Positions 40,626 to 48,299 of a DNA stretch of 64,000 nucleotides are shown one piece after another; within the stretch, counting starts at the first letter, position 1, and every line of letters starts with the position of its first letter. Both the position numbers and the translations under genes were made by a program. The DNA is from PSRF01 sp035457105. Lineage in GTDB: Bacteria > Acidobacteriota > Blastocatellia > Pyrinomonadales > Pyrinomonadaceae. The stretch spans positions 1 to 64,000 of the forward strand of contig DATIBX010000836.1 of the NCBI GenBank assembly GCA_035457105.1, in the 5' to 3' direction. The notes beneath the pieces were generated by a model. It was not told the DNA's origin. It ran no database searches and saw only the letters and a program-made list of their open reading frames with translations.

Positions 40626-41087
40626 TCAAGGAATGAGTCCCATCTCTTTACCAATTTGAACGGCCTGGGTGCGTCGCTTCGCGCTCAACTTATCGAATAG
40701 CCGGCTCGAATGGGTTTTGACGGTGTTTTCACTGACGAACAGCTTGTCGGCGATCTCGCGATTGCTCATCCCATCGGCCATTAGTTGGAGTATTTCGAGT
40801 TCTTGTGGAGTGACACCTAATTCGCGAACCTTAAGACCGTTGATGACGAACTCAGTAGGCGCAGGCACGAGAATCTCTTTAACGAGGATTTCCGTCGCCG
40901 GCTTTTTGGTTACTTTCGACCCGAGCCAGATACCCAGGCCAGCGAATAACGCGGCGATCACTCCGCCATAGATTTCAAGCGAATGTTCTACAACCAGAAA
41001 CCGATACTCGAAGTACTTGAGTAAGACGATCAGTACTCCTCCGCATAAGCCATAGACCAGAGCGTAGATGACAGTTTGTCTCTTCAC
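40626..41087 (-). CDS. Membrane-anchored LuxR-type regulator
   Basis: A 153-residue protein with two N-terminal membrane helices (VIYALVYGLCGGVLIVLL and YGGVIAALFAGLGIWLG) and a C-terminal LuxR/GerE helix-turn-helix (LTPQE-like VTPQELEILQLMADGMSNRE, then IADKLFVSENTVKTHSSRLF). There is no receiver domain, so it does not take part in ordinary phosphotransfer; it would sense through the membrane or through DUF4199. The GTG start at 41087 abuts a REP-A copy that leaves AAAGG too close to be an ideal ribosome-binding site. Confidence 0.88.
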   Translation of the reverse strand: MKRQTVIYALVYGLCGGVLIVLLKYFEYRFLVVEHSLEIYGGVIAALFAGLGIWLGSKVTKKPATEILVKEILVPAPTEFVINGLKVRELGVTPQELEILQLMADGMSNREIADKLFVSENTVKTHSSRLFDKLSAKRRTQAVQIGKEMGLIP

Positions 41088-41088
41088 C

Positions 41089-41122
41089 TTTAGGAGCGCG
41101 CCGGCCTGGCGGCGCTGTTAAG
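41089..41122. repeat. REP-A copy upstream of the LuxR gene
   Basis: TTTAGGAGCGCGCCGGCCTG plus GCGGCGCTGTT is a diverged REP-A unit, inverted with respect to the copy at 40551. The two bracket the LuxR gene. Confidence 0.7.
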
Positions 41123-41247
41123 TGCAAAGTGGAATTGGGGATATCTTATCAAAGGGTTGTCTGATCTTAAGCAACGTGTTGTTCGCAGCCTCCAGAAAAC
41201 AAAGCGTAGCGGTGCAGCTGCTGCTACACTGACTCCTAATTAATTAG

Positions 41248-41293
41248 TTGACACTGTCTGGCTTCGCCCTCTATACTCCTAAAACTTTAGGAG
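41248..41293 (+). promoter_or_regulatory. Promoter and palindromic operator of the BlaI/M56 operon
   Basis: TTGACA (41248-41253) and TATACT (41272-41277) are spaced by 18 bp. A perfect palindrome CTCCTAAA-AC-TTTAGGAG (41276-41293) overlaps the -10 edge, the likely start point and the ribosome-binding site AGGAGG. It is a natural operator for the BlaI-type repressor encoded next. Confidence 0.75.
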
Positions 41294-41299
41294 GTGGGA

Positions 41300-41692
41300 A
41301 TGGCGCGCACGAAGATGGAGCAGTTAACACCATTGGAACTCGAGATTATGCATGTGCTCTGGGAAACGGGAGCCGCCAATGTGCAGACTGTGCAGCAGAA
41401 ACTCAAACGCGAGCTGGCCTATACGACAGTCCAAACTATGCTCAACATTCTTCATAAAAAGGGCAAGGCAAAACGCACTCTCAAAGATCGCGCTTATTTC
41501 TACAAGCCAGCAGTGAGCCGCAAGCAAGTTATCAGCAAACATGTGGGCGATGTCGTCGACCGCCTGTTTGGGGGATCGGCTGAGAGCCTTGTGATGAGTC
41601 TCGTCGAAACAAAACATCTAACTCCCGAAAAATTAGCTCGTCTACAAAAACTGGTTGCGGAAGCTCAGGAGAAAGTCGATGAGGATAGCTAA
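41300..41692 (+). CDS. BlaI/MecI/CopY-family repressor
   Basis: A 130-residue winged-helix repressor: LTPLELEIMHVLWETGAANV, then AYTTVQTMLNILHKKGKAKR (recognition region) and the dimerising C-terminus ending EKLARLQKLVAEAQEKVDED. In the classic system a membrane M56 peptidase cleaves the repressor after sensing beta-lactam. The ATG at 41300, six bases after GGAGGT, is preferred to a GTG six bases earlier. Its stop overlaps the M56 gene by 14 bp. No beta-lactamase gene is nearby, so the signal and target are unknown. Confidence 0.93.
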   Translation: MARTKMEQLTPLELEIMHVLWETGAANVQTVQQKLKRELAYTTVQTMLNILHKKGKAKRTLKDRAYFYKPAVSRKQVISKHVGDVVDRLFGGSAESLVMSLVETKHLTPEKLARLQKLVAEAQEKVDEDS

Positions 41693-43187
41693 TCAACTCT
41701 TGCTGACATTTGTACTCAACGCTTGCTGGCAAATAGCTCTTATTGTTTTGTTTGTGCTGTTGAGTGTTCGACTGCTGCGTCAATCCACTGCTCGCATAAA
41801 GCACGGGTTGTCAGTTTCGGGTTTGGTCCTTTGTCTCGCGGTCCCTTTGCTGAGTTCAATTGTGCCTGCGATCGAATGGCCCGGCTCAAGAGTCGGCCTT
41901 CAGGAAGCCACGATTGGTGTGCTGGCTGGGGTTCCTCTGAGAGAGTCAACGGGTAATCTAACGCAACTCTCACCCGAAATGAGTTCAAGGTTAGTCGTGA
42001 ACAGGATTCTGGGGCTAACAATTCTATCCGGCTTTCTACTGATCCTCACCTATCAGGCCTTTCGTCTAATCAAGGCTTGGTGGCTCACCAGGAGGATCGA
42101 GATCTCGGCATTCAAAGCTGAGGCCCGGTCAGATGTGGACGAGATTCTCGCTCGGTGCAGGCGGTCAATGCCGGCGCGACCCGGCCGTCGAATCGAAGTG
42201 TTGTTTTCAAAATTCGTGTCAGTTCCGATAACCCTTGGTTTAATTCGCCCGAAGATTATTTTGCCGGTTGAATTGCTGGAAGAAATGTCAGAGGAACTAC
42301 TGACCTCCGCGATTGGACACGAATTTGTTCATGTAGCACGCCGCGACTATTTCCTGAACCTTATTTACGAATTTCTCTTTGTCCCAATTTCATTTCATCC
42401 TGCTGCGGCCGTGATGAGGCGTCGGGTTAAACAGACGCGCGAGTTGCGTTGTGACGAACTGGTTGCAAGCGAGATTTTAAGACCAGAAGTCTACGCGCGA
42501 TCGCTCGTCACGCTCGCTGGTTCTGGACCGCTCCGCTCTCGTTTATCCCCGATGACAACTGTAGGCATCGCTGATGCCGATATCCTGGAGACAAGAATCA
42601 TGTCACTACTGAAAAAATCTGACCCCAAGCATCGCTGGAAAAAAATAACGCTGTTGGTTTCGCTAATAGTTCTGGTGGTGCCGTGTATTGCCGCCGCCTC
42701 GTTGGCCATGAAATTTGATGTTGCCCCTGATTCAAGTTTGGCTACTCAGGAACAAGCTCGCCAGTCAAAAGAGCGCAGCGAAAAAGAACAAGTAGAGCGG
42801 ATGCGCGTTCCCTTTGACGCGGGGGAAATGAAGGCCCGGATGGAGGGTGACCCGCAATTTCGCGAAGAGGTCATGCGAAAGCGGGAAGTTGAAATGGAAA
42901 TGCGCGCGCTCAAACAAGCTGTGCTGGTTAAATTGGCGCGGGTCAACATGGATCAGGCAATTCAAATTGCAAGTTCCCAGTACCCCGGGAAGGTTTTGCA
43001 ATGCTCACTGGATGCCGAAAAGTGGGAAGAGCCAGGGAAGTTAGCAGCAGACGGCATTGTCTTTTACCGTGTCATCGTGGCCGTTGATGATCCCGAAGCT
43101 GGTTTGACCCATGTATGGGTGAACGCAGTGGATGGCAGCATTATTAAGACCGAAAAAGAAATGCCGAGGCGGATGAGAAGTCAATAG
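41679..43187 (+). CDS. M56 family (BlaR1-like) membrane metalloprotease with PepSY-like tail
   Basis: A 502-residue protein. About four membrane segments surround a zinc protease domain with GHEFVHVARRDY (His214-Glu215-x2-His218) and the third ligand in TRELRCDELVA. After the last helix (about 330-350) there is a charged periplasmic stretch and a C-terminal PepSY-like domain (MDQAIQIASSQYPGKVLQCS ... HVWVNAVDGSII), not a penicillin-binding sensor. It thus probably senses something other than beta-lactam and relieves repression by cutting the BlaI-type partner encoded just before it. Confidence 0.88.
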   Translation: MRIANQLLLTFVLNACWQIALIVLFVLLSVRLLRQSTARIKHGLSVSGLVLCLAVPLLSSIVPAIEWPGSRVGLQEATIGVLAGVPLRESTGNLTQLSPEMSSRLVVNRILGLTILSGFLLILTYQAFRLIKAWWLTRRIEISAFKAEARSDVDEILARCRRSMPARPGRRIEVLFSKFVSVPITLGLIRPKIILPVELLEEMSEELLTSAIGHEFVHVARRDYFLNLIYEFLFVPISFHPAAAVMRRRVKQTRELRCDELVASEILRPEVYARSLVTLAGSGPLRSRLSPMTTVGIADADILETRIMSLLKKSDPKHRWKKITLLVSLIVLVVPCIAAASLAMKFDVAPDSSLATQEQARQSKERSEKEQVERMRVPFDAGEMKARMEGDPQFREEVMRKREVEMEMRALKQAVLVKLARVNMDQAIQIASSQYPGKVLQCSLDAEKWEEPGKLAADGIVFYRVIVAVDDPEAGLTHVWVNAVDGSIIKTEKEMPRRMRSQ

Positions 43188-43196
43188 GACTTGTAG

Positions 43197-43262
43197 GAGA
43201 GAAATAGGACCAATAGGACCTATAGGACCGATTATTGGTCTTATAGTTCCTATAGGTCCTAT
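43197..43262. repeat. TAGGTCCTATAGG-family palindrome
   Basis: AATAGGACCAATAGGACCTA plus TAGGACCGAT faces TTGGTCTTATAGTTCCTATA plus GGTCCTATT. The two arms form a hairpin between convergent genes. A smaller relative is at 17967-17998. Confidence 0.7.
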
Positions 43263-43282
43263 TAATCCAAATCCCCTCTTCT

Positions 43283-44299
43283 CTACGCCGCCTTAACATC
43301 CCGCAGCTGCTCTCTTTGCAACTCCCTCATCAATGATGCGAAGCCAGGTAAATCCAGCGACTGTGGACCATCCGACAGCGCTCGCTCGGGGCAAGGGTGC
43401 ACCTCGATAATTAATCCGTCCGCACCGGCGGCGACCGCCGCCTTCGACATCGGTGTCACCAGGCTACGCAGCCCGGTTCCATGAGAAGGGTCGGCTAGCA
43501 CAGGCAGATGTGACAGTTCCTTTACCAGCGCCACTGCCGCCAGATCCAGGGTGTTACGTGTGGCTGTTTCAAAGGTCTTGATCCCGCGCTCGCACAGGAC
43601 GACATTCCCATTGCCACCAGCCAAAAGATACTCGGCCGCCAGTAACCACTCTTTAACCGTCGCCGATGGACCACGCTTGAGCAGGATCGGTTTTGGCGCT
43701 GTCGCCAGTTTTCTGAGTAACGAAAAGTTTTGCATATTACGTGCGCCGACTTGCAACATGTCAGCGTACTCGGCAACGACTTCTACGTCCGACTCGCTCA
43801 TCACCTCCGTTACAATCGGAAGTCCAGTCTCTTTTCGCGCGCGATCAAGAAAACGCAGGGCCTCAACTCCGAGTCCTTGAAAGTCATAAGGAGAGGTCCG
43901 AGGCTTATACGCTCCGCCGCGTAGCATATTTGCGCCCGCCGTCTTGACCGCGCGAGCGGTCTCCAAGAGTTGATCTTCCGATTCGACCGAACATGGGCCG
44001 GCAATTACTACGACATCGCCGTTGCCGATCTTATGACCGCGCACATCAACGACTGTACCCACCTCGCGCAACTGTCGGCTTACGAGCTTAAATGGATGAG
44101 CAATCTGAATGACCTCAGCAACACCTGGTGCCGCTCGCAACGCTTCGAGTTCTGAGCGACGTTCGCCGTTGCCGACGGCCCCAATGATAGTGCGTTCGGC
44201 ACCTTGAATTACGTGCGCCTGATAGCCGCACTCTTTTATTCGCTCGATAACATGATTGATTTGTTCGGGGGTTGCTGAGTTTGACATGTTTACGATCAT
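43283..44299 (-). CDS. aroF: DAHP synthase (3-deoxy-7-phosphoheptulonate synthase)
   Basis: First enzyme of the shikimate pathway, condensing PEP and erythrose-4-phosphate. The 338-residue protein is the type I-beta form: an N-terminal ferredoxin-like (ACT-like) domain (MSNSATPEQINHVIERIKEC to about 70) and the TIM barrel with VVIAGPCSVES, RGGAYKPRTSPYDFQG, QVGARNMQNF, LKRGPSATVKEWL, and ADPSHGTGLRS. The ATG overlaps the stop of the prephenate dehydratase gene by four bases. The N-terminal domain is the usual feedback site for aromatic amino acids. Confidence 0.96.
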   Translation of the reverse strand: MIVNMSNSATPEQINHVIERIKECGYQAHVIQGAERTIIGAVGNGERRSELEALRAAPGVAEVIQIAHPFKLVSRQLREVGTVVDVRGHKIGNGDVVVIAGPCSVESEDQLLETARAVKTAGANMLRGGAYKPRTSPYDFQGLGVEALRFLDRARKETGLPIVTEVMSESDVEVVAEYADMLQVGARNMQNFSLLRKLATAPKPILLKRGPSATVKEWLLAAEYLLAGGNGNVVLCERGIKTFETATRNTLDLAAVALVKELSHLPVLADPSHGTGLRSLVTPMSKAAVAAGADGLIIEVHPCPERALSDGPQSLDLPGFASLMRELQREQLRDVKAA

Positions 44300-44904
44300 G
44301 ATGCTTGTTCCTTATTGTTCTTAGTTTGAGCAGTTGCTGCGCGCTGAGCCGCCGGAGCGAGTAGCACGAAGTGAGTAAAGTTTTCAGCCATGTCCTGAAT
44401 GTTCTCGCGCAGGATTGAAGCGCCATAAACCTCAGCGGCGCGGCGACCGGCGATGGCTGCATAGGTCGGATCAGCTCGTCTGATTATTTCCGCAACGCTG
44501 CCCGCCGTGTCGTCGGCTTCAACTTTTTTAAGTGCCGGATGGCGAGCAAAAAACAATGAGCACTGGGCCAACGCCACTGGATGTGATTGGACCACCCTGA
44601 TATCGGAGAACCTGGAACCAGGGCGCCCGATAAGATTTTGTGAGATTGAGATGGAAACTTCGTCGATTATTACTAACGAACTGGCCCTCAATCGCTGGAC
44701 TGAAGCCTCAACTATGCCGGCTATCGTATTTTCCACCGGTGCAATTAAGTAATCAGCAACTCGCTCTTCAAAACTGTTGTAGAGCGCTGCGAACGTTTGG
44801 CGGGGAACGAGTTCGATTTCCTCGCCCAGCAACGCGATCGCGGCTTCTTCGCTGAAGGCGCCACGTTCACCCTGGATTGCTACTCTCTGCTTAGGGGCTT
44901 TCAC
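44296..44904 (-). CDS. pheA: Prephenate dehydratase, catalytic domain only
   Basis: Converts prephenate to phenylpyruvate in phenylalanine synthesis. The 202-residue protein is the periplasmic-binding-protein-like catalytic domain alone: VAIQGERGAFSEEAAIALLG, then PVENTIAGIV, VQSHPVALAQC and AAIAGRRAAEVYG. The usual C-terminal ACT domain with its ESRP motif is absent. The conserved catalytic Thr-Arg-Phe near the end is Thr-His-Phe here (ENFTHFVLLAP). It overlaps aroQ and aroF by four bases on each side, so translation is coupled. It could be active with altered control, or a divergent paralogue. Confidence 0.88.
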   Translation of the reverse strand: MKAPKQRVAIQGERGAFSEEAAIALLGEEIELVPRQTFAALYNSFEERVADYLIAPVENTIAGIVEASVQRLRASSLVIIDEVSISISQNLIGRPGSRFSDIRVVQSHPVALAQCSLFFARHPALKKVEADDTAGSVAEIIRRADPTYAAIAGRRAAEVYGASILRENIQDMAENFTHFVLLAPAAQRAATAQTKNNKEQAS

Positions 44905-45224
44905 AAAATACCTCGGACAGACTGATGGACTTCCGCAGACGCGTTAGCGAGGCCTTCGCTATTATCGATAACGACTTCAAGCCGCCGGGACTCGCGAATA
45001 ATGCGACGAAATACTTTGTTGATGGCCCTGTCGTCGAGTGGTCCCGCGTTGAGCTCACTTAGCCGAAGCAACACCGAGCGTTCGCGAACAGGATCGCAAA
45101 GTGGCAGCTGAGCCTGTTTTTTGAGGGCTCCAACTTTCAAGGCGAGGCGGGCTCGCATATTCAACAAGCGCAACAGTTCAGCGTCGATCTCGTCTATTTC
45201 GTTTCGCCAGTGTTCGATGTTCAT
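44901..45224 (-). CDS. aroQ: Chorismate mutase, AroQ class
   Basis: Converts chorismate to prephenate. A 107-residue all-helical AroQ domain: MNIEHWRNEIDEIDAELLRL, the active-site Arg in LLNMRARLALKVGALKKQ, then DPVRERSVLLRL and VFRRIIRESRRLE. A tail of about 18 residues follows the domain. It is the first gene of the aroQ-pheA-aroF operon, with GGGAG upstream of the ATG, and lies about 45 bp past the attenuator hairpin. Confidence 0.94.
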   Translation of the reverse strand: MNIEHWRNEIDEIDAELLRLLNMRARLALKVGALKKQAQLPLCDPVRERSVLLRLSELNAGPLDDRAINKVFRRIIRESRRLEVVIDNSEGLANASAEVHQSVRGIL

Positions 45225-45269
45225 TTTGGGCGACTCCCGGGGTCAATTTTTCCGTACAGCCAGATCCGG

Positions 45270-45317
45270 ACAAAAACAAACAAACAAAACGGCCGCGAAT
45301 TTGTGAATTCGCGGCCG
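45270..45317 (-). terminator. Attenuator terminator in the aroQ leader
   Basis: On the minus strand a 12-bp perfect stem, CGGCCGCGAATT with AATTCGCGGCCG (45306-45317 and 45290-45301), has a four-base loop and is followed by TTTTGTTTGTTTGTTTTTG. It lies between the leader peptide and aroQ and is a typical intrinsic terminator. AGTTCG at 45370-45375 can pair with CGAATT of its first arm and could act as part of an antiterminator. Confidence 0.88.
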
Positions 45318-45354
45318 GTTTCGTTTGAAAGTTTGTGCTTAGTTTATCGGGTTA

Positions 45355-45450
45355 TCAGCACATCGATTTCGAACTTCGCCGTCCGCTCTCCTTAAAAAAG
45401 AAGTAGCGGTAAGTAAAAGCGAAGTAAAAAAATTGGCGAGTGCTAATCAT
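45355..45450 (-). CDS. Phe/Tyr-rich leader peptide of the aroQ-pheA-aroF operon
   Basis: A 31-codon ORF on the minus strand. Residues 6-19 read QFFYFAFTYRYFFF, which is seven Phe and three Tyr codons in 14. Like PheL in enterobacteria it would stall when Phe-tRNA (or Tyr-tRNA) is scarce. It lies five bases downstream of a promoter's predicted start point, so the mRNA is nearly leaderless and no Shine-Dalgarno is seen. The stop codon is 38 bases before the terminator stem. No leader of this kind is annotated from memory for Acidobacteriota; novelty is inference. Confidence 0.85.
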   Translation of the reverse strand: MISTRQFFYFAFTYRYFFFKESGRRSSKSMC

Positions 45451-45461
45451 GACTGACGAGT

Positions 45462-45491
45462 ACTATAGGCACTCCGAAAAAGACGTGTCAA
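45462..45491 (-). promoter_or_regulatory. Promoter of the aromatic operon
   Basis: Read on the minus strand, TTGACA (45486-45491) and TATAGT (45462-45467) are spaced by 18 bp. The predicted transcription start is near 45455, five bases before the leader-peptide ATG at 45450. A REP-A repeat begins seven bases upstream of the -35. Confidence 0.82.
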
Positions 45492-45497
45492 GAAATA

Positions 45498-45637
45498 TTT
45501 GGAGTGCGCCGGCCCGCGGCGCTTTTTTGGCTACCTAGAATTCTCGCTATTTCCCAGTAAACCCGGCGAATTTGAAAACAGGCCCTACTCGAACAATCGG
45601 GCCATTAAAAGCAGGGCCGGGCCGCCGCACTCTAAGG
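45498..45637. repeat. REP-A inverted pair
   Basis: Left copy TTTGGAGTGCGCCGGCCCGC plus GGCGCTTTTTT (45498-45528) and right copy AAAAGCAGGGCCGGGCCGCC plus GCACTCTAAGG (45607-45637), with a 78-bp spacer. The right copy ends one base before the stop codon of the quinone oxidoreductase gene. Confidence 0.85.
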
Positions 45638-46606
45638 TTAGATCTTAAGGAGGAGTTTTCCGGTGGTCTTGCGGCCTTCGAGGTCGCGATGAGCCTGGGC
45701 GGCTTCCTCAAGCGCATAGCTTTGATGAATTCGAACTTTCAACGCGCCACCACCAACGAGGTCCAGAATCTCTGCTGACCGCCACTCCAGATCTTCTCGC
45801 GTCGCTACGTAATTGACCAGGGTCGGTCGCGTTATGTATAGCGAACCTTTTTGCGAGAGCTTGATCAGATCAAAAGGAGGAACCGCCCCACTCGAGCCAC
45901 CAAACAGAACCAAATAGCCACGTGGTCTCAAGACGTTCAGATCTTTTTCAAACGTCGCTTTACCAACCCCGTCGTACACAACATGAACACCTTGGCCGTC
46001 AGTCAGTTTTCTAGTTTCAGTCTCGAAATCCTGCTCGTTGTAGTTTATGCATTCGTCTGCGCCTGCCTCACGTGCGAGCGCTGTTTTTTCCGGGCTTCCG
46101 GCCGTTGCTATCACTCGAGCTCCGACGCGCTTAGAGAGTTGCACCAGCAGTAGACCGACGCCTCCAGCGGCGGCGTGAATCAAAGCCGTTTCACCGGACT
46201 GCAACTTGTAGGTACTGTTAACGAGATAATGAGCGGTCATTCCCTGAAGCATAACTGCCGCAGCCAGATCAAATGAGACGCCGTCCGGAATGTGGACCAA
46301 CCGAGTCGACGGTATCGAGGCATACTGCGCATAGCTGCCCAACACTCCGGTATATGCCACCCGGTCGCCCACCTTGACGTTCGTAACGTCGGCCCCAAGA
46401 GCAATCACAATGCCGGCTCCCTCTTGTCCGTCCACAAACGGCAGGGGCGTTGGGTATCTGCCCTCACGAAAATAGACGTCGATAAAGTTCACACCTGACG
46501 CCTTGAGCTGAACAATTACTTCGTTTGGTTTTGGTTCCGGGACTGGCAAGTCCACCAGCTTAAGGGCCTCGGGCCCTCCCACTTCAGAAACTTGTATCGC
46601 TTTCAT
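45638..46606 (-). CDS. NADPH:quinone oxidoreductase (zinc-free MDR)
   Basis: A 322-residue medium-chain dehydrogenase/reductase of the QorA type: VVGGPEALKLVDLPVPEPK-like start (VGGPEALKLVDLPVPEP), GVNFIDVYFREGRYP, GQEGAGIVIALG, VMLQGMTAHYLV and the Rossmann loop IHAAAGGVGLLLVQLSKRVG. Cysteine zinc ligands are absent, so it is the zinc-independent class that reduces quinones with NADPH. The ATG at 46606 fits the family start. No operon partner is evident. Confidence 0.9.
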   Translation of the reverse strand: MKAIQVSEVGGPEALKLVDLPVPEPKPNEVIVQLKASGVNFIDVYFREGRYPTPLPFVDGQEGAGIVIALGADVTNVKVGDRVAYTGVLGSYAQYASIPSTRLVHIPDGVSFDLAAAVMLQGMTAHYLVNSTYKLQSGETALIHAAAGGVGLLLVQLSKRVGARVIATAGSPEKTALAREAGADECINYNEQDFETETRKLTDGQGVHVVYDGVGKATFEKDLNVLRPRGYLVLFGGSSGAVPPFDLIKLSQKGSLYITRPTLVNYVATREDLEWRSAEILDLVGGGALKVRIHQSYALEEAAQAHRDLEGRKTTGKLLLKI

Positions 46607-46779
46607 GGGCCTATATTAATTCCTTCCGGTCTCAATAGTGAACTGTACGGCGAGCCTCACTCTAAGAAGAAGTGAGAATTGATAATTCTGAATTGATCCA
46701 CTGTCCTGGTTCTAACCTTCCATTGAATTGGATCAACCTCCACGAAGCTGCGCTTCGAACGAACGCTTATGAAGGCGAG

Positions 46780-46808
46780 TTGACACTATTCATGCTCCTT
46801 CATAGGAT
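46780..46808 (+). promoter_or_regulatory. Promoter of the M16 peptidase pair
   Basis: TTGACA (46780-46785) and TAGGAT (46803-46808) are separated by 17 bp, about 55 bp before the GTG start of the first M16 gene. Confidence 0.6.
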
Positions 46809-46865
46809 ACCGCAGCACGCCTTGCCAGCCTGGAAAATCAAGCAGCCACGCGAAAGGAAGTCGTT

Positions 46866-48299
46866 GTGATTACTGAACGAAGAATTGCGCTTGTTGTAGC
46901 ACTGTTTCTGAGTCTTTGTTGTTCGTTCCAATTGTCATTGGCGCAACAAAAGGCCGGTGCTGCCAACGCTATCAAAATACCTTACGAAACTTACAAATTG
47001 CCTAACGGCTTAAACGTCATCCTCTCGGTCGATCGCACGACTCCAACCGTTGCCGTCAACGTCTGGTATCACGTCGGCTCAAAAAATGAGATGGCTGGAA
47101 GAACCGGATTTGCGCACTTGTTTGAGCACGTTATGTTCACCGGTTCAGGCCACGTGCCATACGGCACCCACGACAAGTTGACCGAAGGCGTGGGCGGTAA
47201 CAATAACGGTTCAACCACGAACGACCGGACCAATTACTACGAGAACATCCCTTCGAACTATCTCGAATCAGCTCTCTGGATGGAGTCTGATCGAATGGGT
47301 TTTTTGCTGGATACGCTCGACATCGCAAAACTGAACGCGCAACGCGACATCGTCAAGAATGAAAGACGACAAAGCTATGACAATCAGCCTTACGGCCGCG
47401 TGGGCGAAATATTTGCCGCCGCCATGTATCCGGCTGGTCATCCCTATTCGTGGCCGGTTATCGGGTCCATGACTGACCTGAGCGCGGCTTCAGAAGAAGA
47501 TGTTAAGGCGTTTTTCAGACTCTATTACGCGCCGAACAACGCCACCATAGCAATTGTTGGCGACTTCGATCCGGCTGAGGCGAAAGTATGGGTCACGAAA
47601 TATTTCGCTGACCTGCCGCAGGGCAAACAAGTGCAAAGACCTTCAGTGCCTCTGGGAAAACTTCCAGCCAGCAAGCGTCTGGTCTACGAAGATAGTGTCC
47701 AGGTGCCTCGCCTCTACATTCAATGGCCCAGCGTTGGTGTGAAGAGCGAAGACGACTACGCACTTTCGGTGATGGGTTCGATACTTTCGGGTCCGCGAAC
47801 CGCACGCCTGACAAAAGCATTAGTCTACGACACGCAGCTGGCGACGCAGGTCGCGGCTTTCCAACGCTCGAATGAAGACGTTGGAGAATTTCAGCTGATC
47901 GTAATTCCGCGACCCGATCATTCGCTCACGGAAATTGAAGACGCCGCGGACCAGATCATTAAGAAATTCATCACCGAAGGACCAACCGCCGAGGAGCTTC
48001 AGAAAGCAAAGAGTGGACTTGAGCTCGGCTTCGTTCGCGGCTTGGAATCGAATCTTGGGAAAGCAAACCAACTTCTGGATGGCGCAGTGTTCCACGATAA
48101 TCCGGGTTACTTCAGTACTGACTATCAGAAGACGCTGGCCGTTACAGCTGCTGATGTAAAGCGAGTTGCTGCTCAATACCTCGGCGGGAATCGCATTGTC
48201 CTCAGCGTTGTGCCAAAGGGCAAGAAGGACCAGGCTTCCAAAGCAACGGAGAGTGAAATTGTCAGCGTGCTGCTTAATACTCTTCGGGGAGAGAGATAA
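46866..48299 (+). CDS. M16 family zinc peptidase, active subunit
   Basis: A 477-residue exported peptidase of the pitrilysin/processing-protease class. After a signal peptide (IALVVALFLSLCCSFQLSLA) comes KLPNGLNVILSVDRTTPTVA, then the inverted zinc motif HLFEH (His84, Glu87, His88) and the distal Glu in KNERRQSYDNQPYG. The second half has the M16C-like fold without metal ligands. AGGAAG precedes the GTG start at 46866. Its stop and the next start share one base (TAATG), so the pair is translationally coupled. Confidence 0.92.
   Translation: MITERRIALVVALFLSLCCSFQLSLAQQKAGAANAIKIPYETYKLPNGLNVILSVDRTTPTVAVNVWYHVGSKNEMAGRTGFAHLFEHVMFTGSGHVPYGTHDKLTEGVGGNNNGSTTNDRTNYYENIPSNYLESALWMESDRMGFLLDTLDIAKLNAQRDIVKNERRQSYDNQPYGRVGEIFAAAMYPAGHPYSWPVIGSMTDLSAASEEDVKAFFRLYYAPNNATIAIVGDFDPAEAKVWVTKYFADLPQGKQVQRPSVPLGKLPASKRLVYEDSVQVPRLYIQWPSVGVKSEDDYALSVMGSILSGPRTARLTKALVYDTQLATQVAAFQRSNEDVGEFQLIVIPRPDHSLTEIEDAADQIIKKFITEGPTAEELQKAKSGLELGFVRGLESNLGKANQLLDGAVFHDNPGYFSTDYQKTLAVTAADVKRVAAQYLGGNRIVLSVVPKGKKDQASKATESEIVSVLLNTLRGER

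Noticed and set aside
41300..43187. Beta-lactam resistance regulatory pair
   Set aside because: The families match BlaI and BlaR1 loosely, but the sensor lacks a penicillin-binding domain and no beta-lactamase gene is adjacent.
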